Positions 36,304 through 48,168 of a stretch of 64,000 nt of DNA are shown here, one piece after another. The stretch spans positions 1,426,001 through 1,490,000 of the forward strand of contig NC_064676.1 in NCBI RefSeq assembly GCF_023278565.1. The letters run 5' to 3'. Position 1 is the stretch's first letter, and each line of letters starts with the position of its first letter. The DNA is from Colletotrichum lupini. Taxonomy: Eukaryota > Ascomycota > Sordariomycetes > Glomerellales > Glomerellaceae. A program made the translations under genes and the position numbers. Under the pieces are notes generated by a model, which was not told where the DNA came from, did not search any database, and saw nothing but the letters and a program-made list of their open reading frames with translations.

Positions 36304-37758
36304 ATGAGTTTCTCCTTCTCACCGTGGCTTCACGATTCACATCCCACTTACACGAAGATGAAATCCCCCATCCCGGATTACCTCAACCGCGTCCTGGAGA
36401 ATGCGCGACCCAACGAGGCCGGCGCCCCAGCGGGCTACATTGACGTGCTCGCCAAAGCGGACACGTCCAAAATGGCCGTCGCCCTCGCCATGGTAGACGG
36501 GAACCTCTACTCGGCAGGCGACGACCGCGTCGAGTTCTCCATCCAGTCCATCTCCAAGGCCTTTGTCTACGCTCTCGCCATAGAGGACGCGGGCCTCCCC
36601 GCCGTCCTCGAAAAGATCGGCGTCGAGCCCTCGGGCGACGCCTTCAACCGCCTCTCCCTCGAGCGCGGGTCCAACAGGCCCATGAACCCCATGATCAACG
36701 CCGGCGCCATCACGGCGCACTCCCTCGTCGTGTCCCCCTCCGCGACGCTGGAACAGCGCACAGAACGCATCCTCTCCGCCCTCTCGCGCCTCGCGGGCCG
36801 CCAGCTGCACGTAGACGAACAAGTCTACGAGGCGGAACTCAAAGACGCGGACCGCAACATGGGCATCGGGTACATGCTCAAAGCCGCGGGCATCATCACC
36901 TGCGACCCGCGCGAGGCCGTAAAGGGGTACATCCGGCAGTGCTCCATCAGCGTCAACGTCCGCGACCTGGCCGTCATGGCCGCCACGCTCTCCAACGGCG
37001 GCGTGCAGCCTCTGACGGGCGAGTCCGTCATCCCGCAGACGAGCGTGAGGCAGGTCTTGTCGGTGATGACCACGTGCGGCATGTACGACGCCGCGGGCGA
37101 CTGGGTCTCCAACGTCGGGATCCCCGCGAAATCGGGCGTCGCGGGCGGGATCATCGGCGCGTTGCCGGGGCAGGTCGGGCTCGCTTCTTTCTCGCCCAAG
37201 CTTGACGAGCGGGGGAACAGCGTGCGCGGGGTGGCCATGTGCGAGCAGCTCTCGCGCGATATGGGCTTGCACATGATGGACGTGAGCCAGATTGCCAGCG
37301 CGACGGTGAGGACTTCGGTGGCGACGCTCGTTGCGGGAGCGCATGAGCCGCATAACCCGAACTGTCAGCGGGAGGTGGTCATTTTCAGTCTGCGCGGCGC
37401 GGTGCGGTTTGCTGGGTCAGAGAGGTTGACGAGGGCGCTGGCGAGGGAGCTGGGGTCGCCGGATCCGGAGGATCCCGGGTCGGGACGGCATGAGAATGCG
37501 TGTGCGGTTGTTTTCTCGTTTCGGGATGCGTATTCGTTGAATAACATCGCCAAGAGGATCGTTCATGAGAACATTCGGAGGTTACTGCTGGATGAGCGGA
37601 GTGTTGTTGTGGTTGACCCGAACGGGGTGTTGGGGATGGAGGTTGACGCGGAGGGGGAGAAGAAGCCGCACCCACACGTATTCAAGTCTGAGAAGGATGC
37701 GAGGGATTTCATTGGAGGAATGGGTTGTCAGGCTGTATTTAAGGAGGACAGTTGGTGA
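36304..37758 (+). CDS. Bacterial-type glutaminase (GlsA family) with STAS-like C-terminal domain
   Basis: Intronless, 484 residues from the ATG at 36304; the frame runs further upstream only to GTG. The serine-dependent glutaminase fold is clear: FSIQSISKAF with the catalytic Ser82-x-x-Lys85, SGDAFNRLSLE, NPMINAGAI (128-136), NMGIGYML, and KSGVAGGIIGALPG. It converts glutamine to glutamate and ammonia in the cytosol. Bacterial GlsA is about 310 residues. Here a C-terminal part (about 360-480: EVVIFSLRGAVRFAG, DAYSLNNIAKRIV, VVVVDPNGVLG) resembles a STAS domain, as in some actinobacterial glutaminases, and may sense nucleotides or mediate assembly. The gene is GC-rich and lacks introns while most neighbours have them, which fits old acquisition from bacteria but does not prove it. 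This family differs from the extracellular GtaA-type fungal glutaminase. Confidence 0.92.
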   Translation: MSFSFSPWLHDSHPTYTKMKSPIPDYLNRVLENARPNEAGAPAGYIDVLAKADTSKMAVALAMVDGNLYSAGDDRVEFSIQSISKAFVYALAIEDAGLPAVLEKIGVEPSGDAFNRLSLERGSNRPMNPMINAGAITAHSLVVSPSATLEQRTERILSALSRLAGRQLHVDEQVYEAELKDADRNMGIGYMLKAAGIITCDPREAVKGYIRQCSISVNVRDLAVMAATLSNGGVQPLTGESVIPQTSVRQVLSVMTTCGMYDAAGDWVSNVGIPAKSGVAGGIIGALPGQVGLASFSPKLDERGNSVRGVAMCEQLSRDMGLHMMDVSQIASATVRTSVATLVAGAHEPHNPNCQREVVIFSLRGAVRFAGSERLTRALARELGSPDPEDPGSGRHENACAVVFSFRDAYSLNNIAKRIVHENIRRLLLDERSVVVVDPNGVLGMEVDAEGEKKPHPHVFKSEKDARDFIGGMGCQAVFKEDSW

Positions 37759-39116
37759 TTATCGCAGTGCTTTAATGATACCATTTTCATATCTGACCTA
37801 TTGGGAGATGTTGGTTGCCACTCTTGACTTGTGGGGAGTTATCTAGGGCATTGTGAGAAATGAGGAAATCTGATGATGAGAAGCTTCATGATACGCCGAG
37901 ATTCAAGTGCAACATGTCATGTAAGCTTGCTTTTGACAACCAGCCATTCCAAGATGGTGTGCACTATATAGTTCGTAAAGGTTATTAAACACAAGCACGG
38001 TGCCCTAGACTTGAGCCTTCTCAAGACAAGCAGATCATGTTTCGATCTCTTGTCAAATATCCTGCGTCAACCAGACAGTACGTAAATGATTGTTGGAGGC
38101 TTTTCTAATGCACTCACTATTCGATGAGCCCACCCTGTCTTTCTGAGAGCATTAGATGTCGTCTTGCCTGCAGCTCAGAGCTACAGTGTCTCCCGGGATA
38201 ATTCCACAGGACTCATGAGAATCACCGGTCGTATGACTCGAAGCCACCCCCCTCTCTTGATAGCAATCTCTATTCTTCTGGCTCTATCACGCTCAGATGA
38301 CGTTGGCCTACCCATCTCAATATACGCACTCTAGGAAACAGACCGCTGGCTGAATTTGTCCAACTAGATCCTACAAACAGTTGGAAAGTGTTGAGAGCCT
38401 CTCTCATGGAAGAAGCTGACTCATTTGAGGACTGCCCATGCTTGCACAGAAGCTACTCGGTCTTCTCCTCGAAGAAATTGGAGCGTACCTTATGACACGG
38501 CCCTCGACTCGGGGCTGAGATAGAATGCCAGGTCCGGTGGGGTGCCTTTCACGCCCTCTCACGCCCTGTAGAGACACATTCTCTAAACTGTTGGATATCC
38601 CTGTGAGTAGAAACCTGCAAGCTCGTATCAGAGTTCTCAATAGAGATATGAATCACCTCAACCGTCTTCAGTCCTCCCGAGCACGACTTGTTGGCGAGAT
38701 TGTTGGAAGAGAACGAGAACGAGTTTGGGCGACCAGTTGAGCTCAACCCCGCTGATCAACCCCCACTTTCCCAATTGAGTCGACTCCCCAATGGGAAAGC
38801 CACCCCGCGCCGCTGTATCTCAACTCCGACTTCGCGGCATCAACTCGGCGAGGTGACGAAACTTACTCTAACCTCATATTTCACCATCACAAGTCAGGTT
38901 GACTAGTCTAGTGAGTTGTCCTCTTACGTCAAGCGCCAGCACAACATCTCTTGATTTCAGAAGATCTTTGGCTTGTGAAGAAAGCGACGTGATGGGATGG
39001 ACGTGATTATCTGGAGCTAACCAATATTTCCCATACTCAAGTTTGCAATTCCATCAAAGGACAAACACTTCTCAAGAGAAGTCGATTTCAAGCCAATTGC
39101 TTCAACTACCGCAATC
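37759..39116. other. Intergenic DNA
   Basis: Contains the 3' flank of the glutaminase and the promoter of the dehydrogenase gene. A patch at about 38525-38906 has two adjoining plus-strand frames with charged, coiled-coil-like content (LARLLEENENEFGRP). It may be the relic of a coding exon, but no family or gene structure can be supported. Confidence 0.4.
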
Positions 39117-40477
39117 ATGTCAAAGCCCATAGTCCTCCAACTGGGCCAAATCGAGCAGTACGCCATCCTCCGTCTTCCATTCAGACGATTGTCGTCTCAT
39201 GCTCCCGAATCAACCTTCAGCCTCGTATTCACATCCTCCCACTACAACCCCTACATCACCCTTCCTCATCTCAACCAGACGCCCCAAACCAAAGCTAACA
39301 AACACAACCCAAAAGCGCCCACGACACCTGGGCCTCCCTCGCCGACGTCGCCCAAATCATCAAGCCAAAGGCCACCAATCGCGCCGAGTTCCTCGAGGAG
39401 TGCAAATCCGGCGCCCTCGACGGCGTAAAGGCAATCTACCGCACTTTTGCAAGCGTCCACATCACCGGCCGCATCGATGCCGAGCTCGTCGCCGCTCTTC
39501 CCTCCAGCGTAGGCTTCATCTGCCACAATGGTGAGCCTCCCTCCTCTTCTTCCACCTCACACGCTCAGAAGACGCCCGATATCATGCATTTCCCATCACG
39601 AATCCCTCAGTAGTAGCAGTAGATCAGACGCCACATGCTAAACAACACCAAGGCGCCGGCTACGACCAAATCGACATCCCAGCCTGCACATCCCGCTCCC
39701 CCGACCCCATCCTCGTCTCAAACACACCCACCGCAGTCGACGACGCAACAGCAGACATTGCAATCTTCCTCATCCTCGGCGCCCTCCGCAACCTCAACGC
39801 CTCCATCCTCTCCATCCGCGATGGGAAGTGGAAAGGTCAACCCCCTCCCCCGCTAGGCCGCGACCCCCAAGGCAAAGTCCTAGGCATCCTCGGTATGGGC
39901 GGCATCGGGCGCAACATGGCCAAGAAGGCAAGGGCGTTTGGCATGGAGGTGCGGTATTTCAACCGTACGAGGCTCGAGGGCCATTTGGAGGAGGAGTGTG
40001 GTGCCAGTTATGTTGATTTCGAGACGTTGTTGCGGGAGAGTGATGTGATTTCTCTCAACCTGCCTCTAAACGTACGTAACCCCCCCCCCCCCGGGGGGCA
40101 ATTTTCCTCTTCATCACCACTGACAAGAAAAGGCCCACACCCGCCACATAATCTCAACCCCGCAATTCGACCTCATGAAACCCGGCGTGGTGGTAGTAAA
40201 CACGGCCCGCGGCGCCGTCATCGACGAAGCCGCGCTCGTCGCGGCCCTCGATTCCGGAAAAGTCGCCAGCGCGGGCCTCGACGTCTTTGAGAACGAGCCC
40301 GAGGTCCACCCCGGCCTTCTCGCCAACCCCAACGTGCTGATTGTCCCGCACATGGGCACCTGGACGCTCGAGACAAGCGTCAAGATGGAGAAGTGGGCTA
40401 TTGGGAATGTAAGGAGGGCGGTGACGGAGGAGAAGCTGGATAGTGTTGTTGTTGAGCAAAAGGGGCTTGTTGGTTAG
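39117..40477 (+). CDS. D-isomer-specific 2-hydroxyacid dehydrogenase (glyoxylate/hydroxypyruvate reductase type)
   Basis: Four exons, 39117-39157, 39316-39530, 39653-40071 and 40133-40477, give 339 residues. Introns of 158, 122 and 61 nt all join in frame; the first restores IEHAHDTW and the second GAGYDQID, both family landmarks. The nucleotide-binding fold has GILGMGGIGRNMAKKARAFG followed by a basic Arg at the end of the second strand (YFNR), which favours NADPH. The catalytic set is Arg in NTARGAVIDE, Glu in DVFENEPEVHP, and His in VPHMGTWT. It reduces 2-oxoacids such as glyoxylate or hydroxypyruvate to D-hydroxyacids in the cytosol; substrate choice is not readable. The third intron begins with a run of 13 C then GGGGGG, so homopolymer errors there are possible. 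Confidence 0.9.
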
Positions 40478-41541
40478 AGGGGTGGCGGACGAGAAAGAAG
40501 GTGGTAAACGGTCTCTGGTAGAGGTTTTGTTCCTGAAGATAGTAAAAAAGTAGCGAAAATGAGGTTGCCCATGTAATTGGAAGTAACACGAGATATGTAG
40601 TCCAAAACACGTAGAGCCTAGGAAAAGACTGCCTTGTTATCGTCTGACATGGATGTTAGATAGACACCAGCTTGGAACATATTCTACAATAACATCCCCA
40701 ATGTCTGGGTTAGAATAAGTAACTCACCCAAGTTACATTGTGCCTCATGGACGTATACTACATGGTATACGTACCGAAGAAGGGCGAGTCCCTGTGCGAG
40801 ACCACCGGATTCCCGACTACATATGCTGACCTATGGTCCATAGAACGGAAGTTAAAGCAAGGATTTCTAGACGAACTATTGCTGAGGGATTGAGACAGAT
40901 GGTATCCCAGAGCCCTCATTGCGGTACCAGGTCCAAGTCAAGTGTTCTGTGCGCATTTACCAAGGCGCACTTGTCTAAGTTTCGGGGCGTAACTAGCGAG
41001 TGCGGTAAGAATTGAGGGTAAACCTGCACTCAGCATGCAGTTCTACGCATCGAATGTCTAGATGTGAACGTGGCAAGAATTAGACAGTACGAGGGCACAA
41101 ATCAATAGGCACAATCAAAGTTGTTGCTCGAAAGACGCATATATTCATCTATGCGGACCGCGGTTGACGGGCCCTAGTCGTCGAGTTGTCTACCCATAAC
41201 CCCTAATCCCATGTCCGGGGGTTGAGTCCCTTGTTTTTTCCCGCTCCCCAAGAGTCGGGCCGAAGAAAGCAAAATACAGATGCCATGGTCTGGGGAATCA
41301 CTATTCACAAGCCAACGCCTTTTTTTTGTTGAAAAATCTCGCAGCCAGGCCCCCCAAGCTTTTTGAGTTTCCAGCCCGTAACCGCCCCCAGCCGAGATTC
41401 CCTTCCCAGATGTGTCATGCAAGTCATGCTGTTGAGAACACACATTGCCAAATGTTATGGTGTACGCTCGTTGAAGTCATTAGTCGGAATGTTGAAGAAA
41501 TCCAGTCGCTAAAAGATTGGACGATACAAAGAGGAAGCCGC
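40478..41541. other. Convergent intergenic region
   Basis: Lies between the 3' ends of the dehydrogenase (plus) and the SAH hydrolase (minus), so it should hold two polyadenylation regions. No gene or repeat seen. Confidence 0.5.
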
Positions 41542-42955
41542 TTAGTAGCGGTAGATGTCGCTCTTGTAGGGACCCTCAACGGTGATGCTGAGGTAGTCGG
41601 CCTGGGTCTTGGTGAGCTCGGTGAGCTCAACGTTGACGTGGGACAGGTGGAGTCTGGCGACCTCCTCGTCAAGGACCTTGGGGAGGACGTAGACACCAAC
41701 ATCGAGCTTGCCAGCCTTGGCGAACTCGACGTACTTCTGGCCCCAGGCGGCGTCACCGGACTTGTACAGCATGATCTGGGCAAGAACCTGGTTGGTGAAG
41801 GAGCAGGACATGACGAAGGAGGAGTGACCGGTGGCACAGCCAAGGTTGACCAGACGACCCTCGGCAAGGAGGATGATGTGGCGGCCGTTCTTCATCAGGA
41901 AGCGGTCGACCTGGGGCTTGATGTTCTGGACGCTCTGGGCGTTGGCCTTGAGCCAGGCGACGTCGATCTCGATGTCGAAGTGACCAATGTCTGGAGGGAG
42001 GGGGTTAGTCAACTGGACTGGAGAAGAAACAGAGAACAAGAGGAATGAACGTACTGCAGACAATGGCGTCGTTGGGCATGACGTCGAAGTGAGCGCCAGT
42101 CAGGATGTCGCGGCAGCCAGTGGTGGTGACGAAGATCTGACCGCGGGGAGCGGCCTTCTCCATGGTGGTGACCTCGTAGCCGGCCATGGCGGCCTGGAGG
42201 GCGTTGATGGGGTCAATCTCGGTGACAATGACACGAGCGCCCATGGTGTGCAGAGCCTGGGCGCAGCCTTTGCCGACATCACCGAATCCAGCGACGACGG
42301 CGACCTTGCCGGCAACCATGACGTCGGTAGCACGCTTGATTCCGTCAATGAGGGACTCGCGGCAGCCGTACAGGTTGTCGAACTTGGACTTGGTGACGGA
42401 GTCGTTGACGTTGATGGAGGGCACAAGGAGCTTGCCGTCCTTGAGCATCTTGTAGAGGTGGTGGACACCGGTGGTGGTCTCCTCAGAGACACCGTAGCAG
42501 CCCTTGAGCATCTCGGGGTACTTCTCGTGGACGAGGTGGGTCAGATCACCACCGTCGTCGAGGATAAGGTTGAGCTTCTGGCCATCCTTGAAGGCGGACA
42601 GCTGCTGCTCCAAGCACCAGTTGTACTCCTCCTCGGTCTCACCCTTCCAGGCGAAGACGGGGACACCGGCAGCGGCAATGGCAGCAGCGGCGTGGTCCTG
42701 GGTGGAGAAGATGTTGCAGGAAGTCCAGGTAACCTCAGCACCAAGAGCAGTGAGGGTCTCGATGAGGACGGCGGTCTGGATGGTCATGTGCAAGCAACCG
42801 GCGATACGGGCACCCTTGAGAGGCTGGTCGGCAGCGTACTTGGCGCGAGTCTGCATAAGACCGGGCATCTCGTTCTCGGCGAGCTCGATCTCCTTGCGGC
42901 CGAAGGCGGCAAGGGACAGGTCAGCGACCTTGAACTTGTTGGCGGGGGCAGCCAT
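41542..42955 (-). CDS. SAH1: S-adenosyl-L-homocysteine hydrolase
   Basis: Two exons, 42055-42955 and 41542-41990, joined over a 64-nt intron (GTACGT donor, CTCCAG acceptor), give 449 residues, the usual eukaryotic length. It splits S-adenosylhomocysteine to homocysteine and adenosine, removing the product that inhibits methyltransferases. Landmarks are [35 protein letters not shown], the NAD-binding loop [16 protein letters not shown] (residues 221-236), the TGCRDI motif, [18 protein letters not shown] across the splice joint, and the C-terminus YKSDIYRY that closes the neighbouring subunit's NAD site. Codon use is strongly biased to C-ending codons, as in highly expressed fungal genes. Long open frames on the opposite strand are by-products of this bias. 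Confidence 0.97.
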
Positions 42956-45896
42956 TGTGAAGTTTATGGTGATGGTAAAAGGTGGTTTGGGGAGGAGGAA
43001 AGGGGTATAGAGGAGGAAGAAGAGAAGAAGAGAGGATGAAGAAGGAGAGCAGGAGGAGAAGATTCAAGAGGTAGTTGGCGGGGGGAGGGCAGGTAGAAGA
43101 AGTAAAAAAAAAAGGCTTTTGGACTTTGGAGGGGTTCAGACACGGACAGGGACGGCAGGAAGGCAGGGCGGTGTGTGAGTGCCTGAGTGGGAGTGCCAGA
43201 AGTGGGAGGGATGCGGGATGCGAGGGATGAGATGTCGGGAATCCAGACTGCCCTGAGGTAAGGTACCTTGGGTAGGTGAGAAATCTCTGCTGCTCCTGCT
43301 GTGTCAACAAAAAGTACCTCCTTCTTGCCTTTTTTTGCCTTCTTGGTGTTGCTGTGTGTCGGCGAAGCGCGGCGTAAGGTACGGTGATAAAAAAAAAAAA
43401 AAAGGTACTTGTCTCTACATGATCTCCGTACCTACTTCACAAGTTCACAAGTTCAGACTGAGGTATCCGCAGGTGGCCAGTGGTGGGAAGGAGGGGTAAA
43501 AAAGTGACTGGGGGACGGGGACTTCCTGCCTTTGCAGCAGGCCAGCAGCCCACCTGAAGCCTGAGGCGGGGCAAAAAACTTCACAATTCGATCCAATGCT
43601 CTTTCCTCCTCACCCACGCCGTGCCTTCCAATTGACTGAAGTCTCGAGGTGTGGCAGGCGGGGTGGGGTTTTGCCAGTGTCTGGTCGTTGTCTGGGCACC
43701 TCGTCCTCAACAGTGGACACGCCATGCTGCTCTACTGGTCACCGATGCTCAGTCTGCTGGTCATGGCTCCGCGAGACTTTGGAGCTGATACAAGACGATA
43801 GCAACAAGTACATGCTATCTGTCCATCAGTGCTGTTCACAACCCAAGTACACCAGGTACTGAGGTGGAAAAGACGGACATGCCCCTCGGCTGATGATAGC
43901 TCCGACACCTAAGGTACTGACTGCTGCTATCCCTCGCCATAACTCGGGTCCAACAATGCAACAGATGTACATTCCCTCCGTCACATATCTGACAATCAGA
44001 CTTTCTCAAGGGCCCCAGAACACTTCCCTTTTGAGCTCCTCTCAGACCATTTCCATGCGGTGAAAGGAGGCAAAAGAGGAGGGGCAATGTACCTACCCTA
44101 CCATGCCGTAGCTAAGGTACGGATACGAATCAGATAGCTCGGCTTCCATTCCCCGGTACTTTTTTTTTGGTTCTTTTTTTCTGCCAGACTTTTCTCTCCG
44201 GTCTGCTGTCACTGGCTGAGGTACTGGCTGAGGTGTCAGTTATTGTCTGGCCCAAGACACCGACTCCTGTCTCATCCAACGTCGTTCAATTGGCGTTTTG
44301 CATTTCCCCCTACCCTTCCCTTCCAAGTTCCATTCGAAGCTCCCATTTTTGATAAGCCACAAAGAGCGGCGCATATGGAAGGGAAAGGGAGGGCTAGACC
44401 TAAGGGAGCAAGCTCTGGAATGTAAGCTCTACCTAGGTAGGTCCCTTGAGTAGGTACCTCTGGTACCGGTAGCTCACCTCACCTCAGTCCAGGGAAGGCC
44501 CTTATTACGTTACCACTCGGAAACACAACTGCGGAAGCTCAGAGCAGCCCGTAGGCCGGGCCCGACCTGCTCGGAGGTAAGCATGTAAGGTAGCTTAGGT
44601 AAGGTAAGGTTAGGTCGGGTAATTAGAAAAAATACTGCCAATGTGAGTGAATTCAGTGGGAAAAGATACATTGGCCTCGCTCAATCGGCTTGGGGTGGGC
44701 GGCGAAGGTACATGCAGATCTGATAGGGAGCAGGTACCTACCCTGATGGAGAAGACGGGCACCTCAGAAAAATACGGAAATGTGCCCCTCATTGACATTC
44801 AATTTTTTTTTTCCATCTGGCCAGCAACAGCTTCAGGGCCAGCCGCTTGTGCCCGCCCGCGCCGCGCCAGGCGTGCCGCCGAGACTCAATCTGAGAGGTT
44901 GACCTCTTTTTGTTTCCCCTTGTTTTACCGTTTTCCTGCGCTAGTCCCTTTTAGGCGTGAAACCCCTCGATTTGTGCCCCACCAACCATCGCCCTCGGGG
45001 AACACAAACGCACCACGTACCTCACTTCAGGACCTCTCCCTCTCGAGTAGACTGACTTTGGGCAGTATCCTCAACGGGACCAGACGAATCATGCAAGACA
45101 GGGCTGTCAAAGCTAATAAGGACCAATAAGTACACTCTGTCGCTAATATATAGCATGGGTTATGGACGATACTAGGGGTGGTATTTGGGACGAGGCGTCT
45201 GAAGCCGACTTGTCCGGAGACATACGCGGATGCTTCATCTTTGCTGTTCAATGTGCTTGATTCCATCTTCTGCTCTACGGACGAGTATCCGCGTGCAAAT
45301 CTAGCTAGGTAGCACCTCACCGCTGGGCCACATACAACTTGATGTTACCGCCGATGGACGCAGTCGATAACCCACTACTTGGCCGTGTTTTCTTTGACTC
45401 GTGTGTCCGGACGTATCATCTCCCAGGTAGAACGACAGCCCCGAACCGCTGATATCCAATGTCCATACCACAACAGCTTCGTCTTTTGACAGCCTCGCGG
45501 CTTCAAGATACCCTTTACTCGCAAGGCTTCACTCGACGTCGGCCGTAGACCGTGTTAGGCCCGAAATATGCCGTGGCCCAGGGAGGAAAGCCCGTCGCTC
45601 TGGAATGCAAGAAAAGACATCGAATATCGACTCAGTACACACTGCCTGGGACTAATTACCGTAACGCCGTTTCGAATGCTTTGATCCGCTGCCCCAGATC
45701 ATTCATCATTCCCAGAACACCTGTTCTCTAAGGTAATTCCTCTCTTTTTTGTGTCTGCCCTCGCCTCGACTCTGCTCTCCTCCTCTGCACTGCACTCCCC
45801 ATTCTTCGTCTCTCGCCGGCCTTCCGTTTTTGGTTCTTGTCCGTCCACATCCACGGAGCCGCGCAATGATGACCCAAGCCTGCCTTAGGCGTCCAT
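42956..45896. other. Long upstream region of SAH1
   Basis: 2.9 kb without a supportable gene. The first 300 bases upstream of SAH1 are CT-rich on the coding strand, typical of a strong fungal promoter and leader, with A/T homopolymers at 43107 and 43389. Repeated GTAAGGTA/GGTACCT words occur at about 43255-43265, 44100-44120, 44430-44470 and 44575-44620. Frames such as 44647-45129 lack motifs. Confidence 0.5.
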
Positions 45897-47187
45897 CTAA
45901 GCCCGCTTGGGCAGCAGGTTCTCCCTGACGGCAAACATCTTGGCGCTGATGTTGGCCGTGAATCCGTCCACCTGCTTGCTGTACTGCTCCACCTGCTTCG
46001 CGTTCAACATGCCCTCCAACCGGCTGGGCTCCTGAGGCAGCTTGAACAGCCTCTGCCACTCGTCCTCGGGCAGCGGCGCCTGCTTGGCCGCCGCGCGCGC
46101 CGCGTTCTCCGCCTTGCGCTTGGTCTGCCACTGCGTGATCTTGGCCTGCTCGCGGCCGAGCTGGCGCTGGTAGAACTGGAAGTTGTTGAGGTCGGTGTAG
46201 TGGGACTCGATGCTCTCGAGCAGGAGGTCGCACGTCTTCTCGAGGAAGGGGTCTATCGAGAGGTCGAGGTTCTCGACCGAGGGGTGGAGCTGCTGCTTGA
46301 GGGGGTCGTCGCGCAGATCCGACAAAGAGTTGGGCGACTCGATCTTGTCCTGCTCGGGGAGGCCGGGAAGCTGGTGCAGGAATGAGGTCAGAAGGTGGGT
46401 GTTGTGAATCTCGACGGGGAGCTCGGCGAGAATGTCCTTGAAGGTGAGCTTGGAGGCTTTCAGGCTATAATGAGAAATGTCAGCATCCCAGTCGGTTTCC
46501 AAATCTTCATTTATAACACAGTCAACATACCTCTCAGTCGTGAACTTGCCCTCCTTGTATGCCGCCATGAATGCCGGGGTGAGCTTGAAAGCGCGCAGGC
46601 TCAGGGAGCCCTGGGAGCTGCGGCTGACGTCGTGGACGAGGGCGACTGTCCGCTCGTTGTCCTTCTGGTAGTGGTACTGGTTCTCGATGAAGCTAAGGTT
46701 GACAAAGTTGCCCATGGCAGCGCTGGTGTACCAGCCGACGTTGTTAGCGTCGACGTTGACCTCCTTCAGGTGCTTGATCATGTCGTTCTGGTAGACAATG
46801 TTGGCCTTCTGGCGGGGAGCAGCGGCAGCGAGGGCCGAGGCATCGTTCTGGTGGCTGTTTTGGTGGCTGTCGGTGCTTGCGACGTCGACCGTGGGGAACT
46901 GGAAGGTGTTTGTGATCTCGAGGAGACCGTCGGCGTCCATGCCGACGATGGAACCGGTGGCGGTCGTGGGGAAGGTCGCGGAGCCATGCTTGACGATTTT
47001 CATCACCACCTAGAGACACGTCTGAGGTTAGCGACATTACACATCCTCTACCATATATCCCTCCATCATGACTGCACTGCAGCATGAAGCCCCAATGTGA
47101 GGAGAGGTGGGGCAGAATTCGGGCAGGACTCACAAGGGCCTCAACGCGGACCGCCGTGAGCGGCACCTCCTTGATAACGTCACCCAT
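45897..47187 (-). CDS. eIF3h: Translation initiation factor eIF3 subunit H
   Basis: Three exons, 47134-47187, 46531-47009 and 45897-46464, give 366 residues. Introns are 124 nt (GTGAGT donor) and 66 nt (GTATGT donor), both in frame. The protein carries an MPN domain over about residues 10-150: [38 protein letters not shown], then [19 protein letters not shown] and [20 protein letters not shown]. The JAMM metal ligands are not complete, as expected for this non-catalytic member. A helical C-terminal half follows ([34 protein letters not shown]). It is part of the eIF3 complex that assembles on the 40S ribosome. Length and order match fungal orthologues. Confidence 0.95.
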
Positions 47188-48168
47188 ATTTGCGATACGA
47201 TCGGAGAAAGATTCGTGCAGGTTCAAAAATTCGGTGGCCTGGTTTTGAGTCTGCGGCAGCGGGATCGTTGGTGTCGCGTTAACTTGGCGGTCGGAATTCG
47301 AGGAGAGGGGCGGCAGTCGTCTCGTCGTGTTGCGAAATATCGAACTTTTCGCTACAACGAATTGTGGGAGGGATTGTGGGCTGTCGGGCGGTGTCAGGCG
47401 GCAGAGTTCACTGGAGAAAAGGTCATGTGATATGTTCACCCCCTTCAAGCTCCGTTAAGCCCACCCCCTCCGGACCGGCCGTGGACGGACCCACACCGCC
47501 GTCTTTCTCTCCCACGGTGATCCGTAACAGATTCCACACGCCACGTCCTGAATGGGAGGGCATCCCACTCATTGCCCCCACGCCGAAAGCACTCAAGTCG
47601 AGTTTAAATTCAACGTCGTCTCATCTTGTCGTCCTGCGCTTCCCTCCTTCCATCTTCCTCTTCATAACCTGGCCCATTCGACTCTCCTGCTCCTGAGCAT
47701 CATTTTGCGATATCACTCGGGGGGTGTTATGTGCCCATGTCGGGTTGTACATGTCGATAAAATGAAAATGGTACATTACAGCCGTGAATCAGCACCTCTG
47801 GGAGTCCGAGCTCTCTCACCTGCTTCAGTATTCGCCATCCCCTCGTCTTTCGCTTCATCAGCCAGAATGATTTGCAACAGGACCATCACTTGGATGCAAG
47901 TGTAAGGTGGGATAGGTACGGCGCGTTGGATCTATGCGTTTGTCTATTACGCTATCTATGGAGGAAAAGCCAATGGTTTCTTGGCTGTATAATGCTAAAG
48001 TATTCAAGTGCGCCCATGTCATACCCTCTTATGCCGCGTACCATACGCTCTGTTTGTGGTGTCTCATTGCTCATTGACCAGTCCGATTGCGACATTTTCT
48101 CCAAATCACCAAACGCCGCAAATAGCCACTTTTGTTTTACCTGCCCGTCCGTCTGAAAGAGGGTGCTC
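47188..48168. other. Intergenic DNA between eIF3h and the UPF0643 gene
   Basis: Contains the eIF3h promoter and the 3' flank of the UPF0643 gene. No frame here carries a recognisable motif. Confidence 0.5.

Noticed and set aside
36337..37353. 338-codon open frame on the minus strand
   Set aside because: It lies wholly inside the glutaminase gene. It arises from GC-rich third positions and has Arg/His/Gly/Val-biased content with no family motif.
38525..38906. Possible coiled-coil exon
   Set aside because: Two adjoining frames with charged residues but no start, splice structure or homologue that I can name.
41326..43039. Two long plus-strand frames opposite SAH1
   Set aside because: They mirror the codon bias of SAH1 (Gly/Val/Asp/Leu-rich nonsense), while the minus-strand frame is unmistakably SAH hydrolase.
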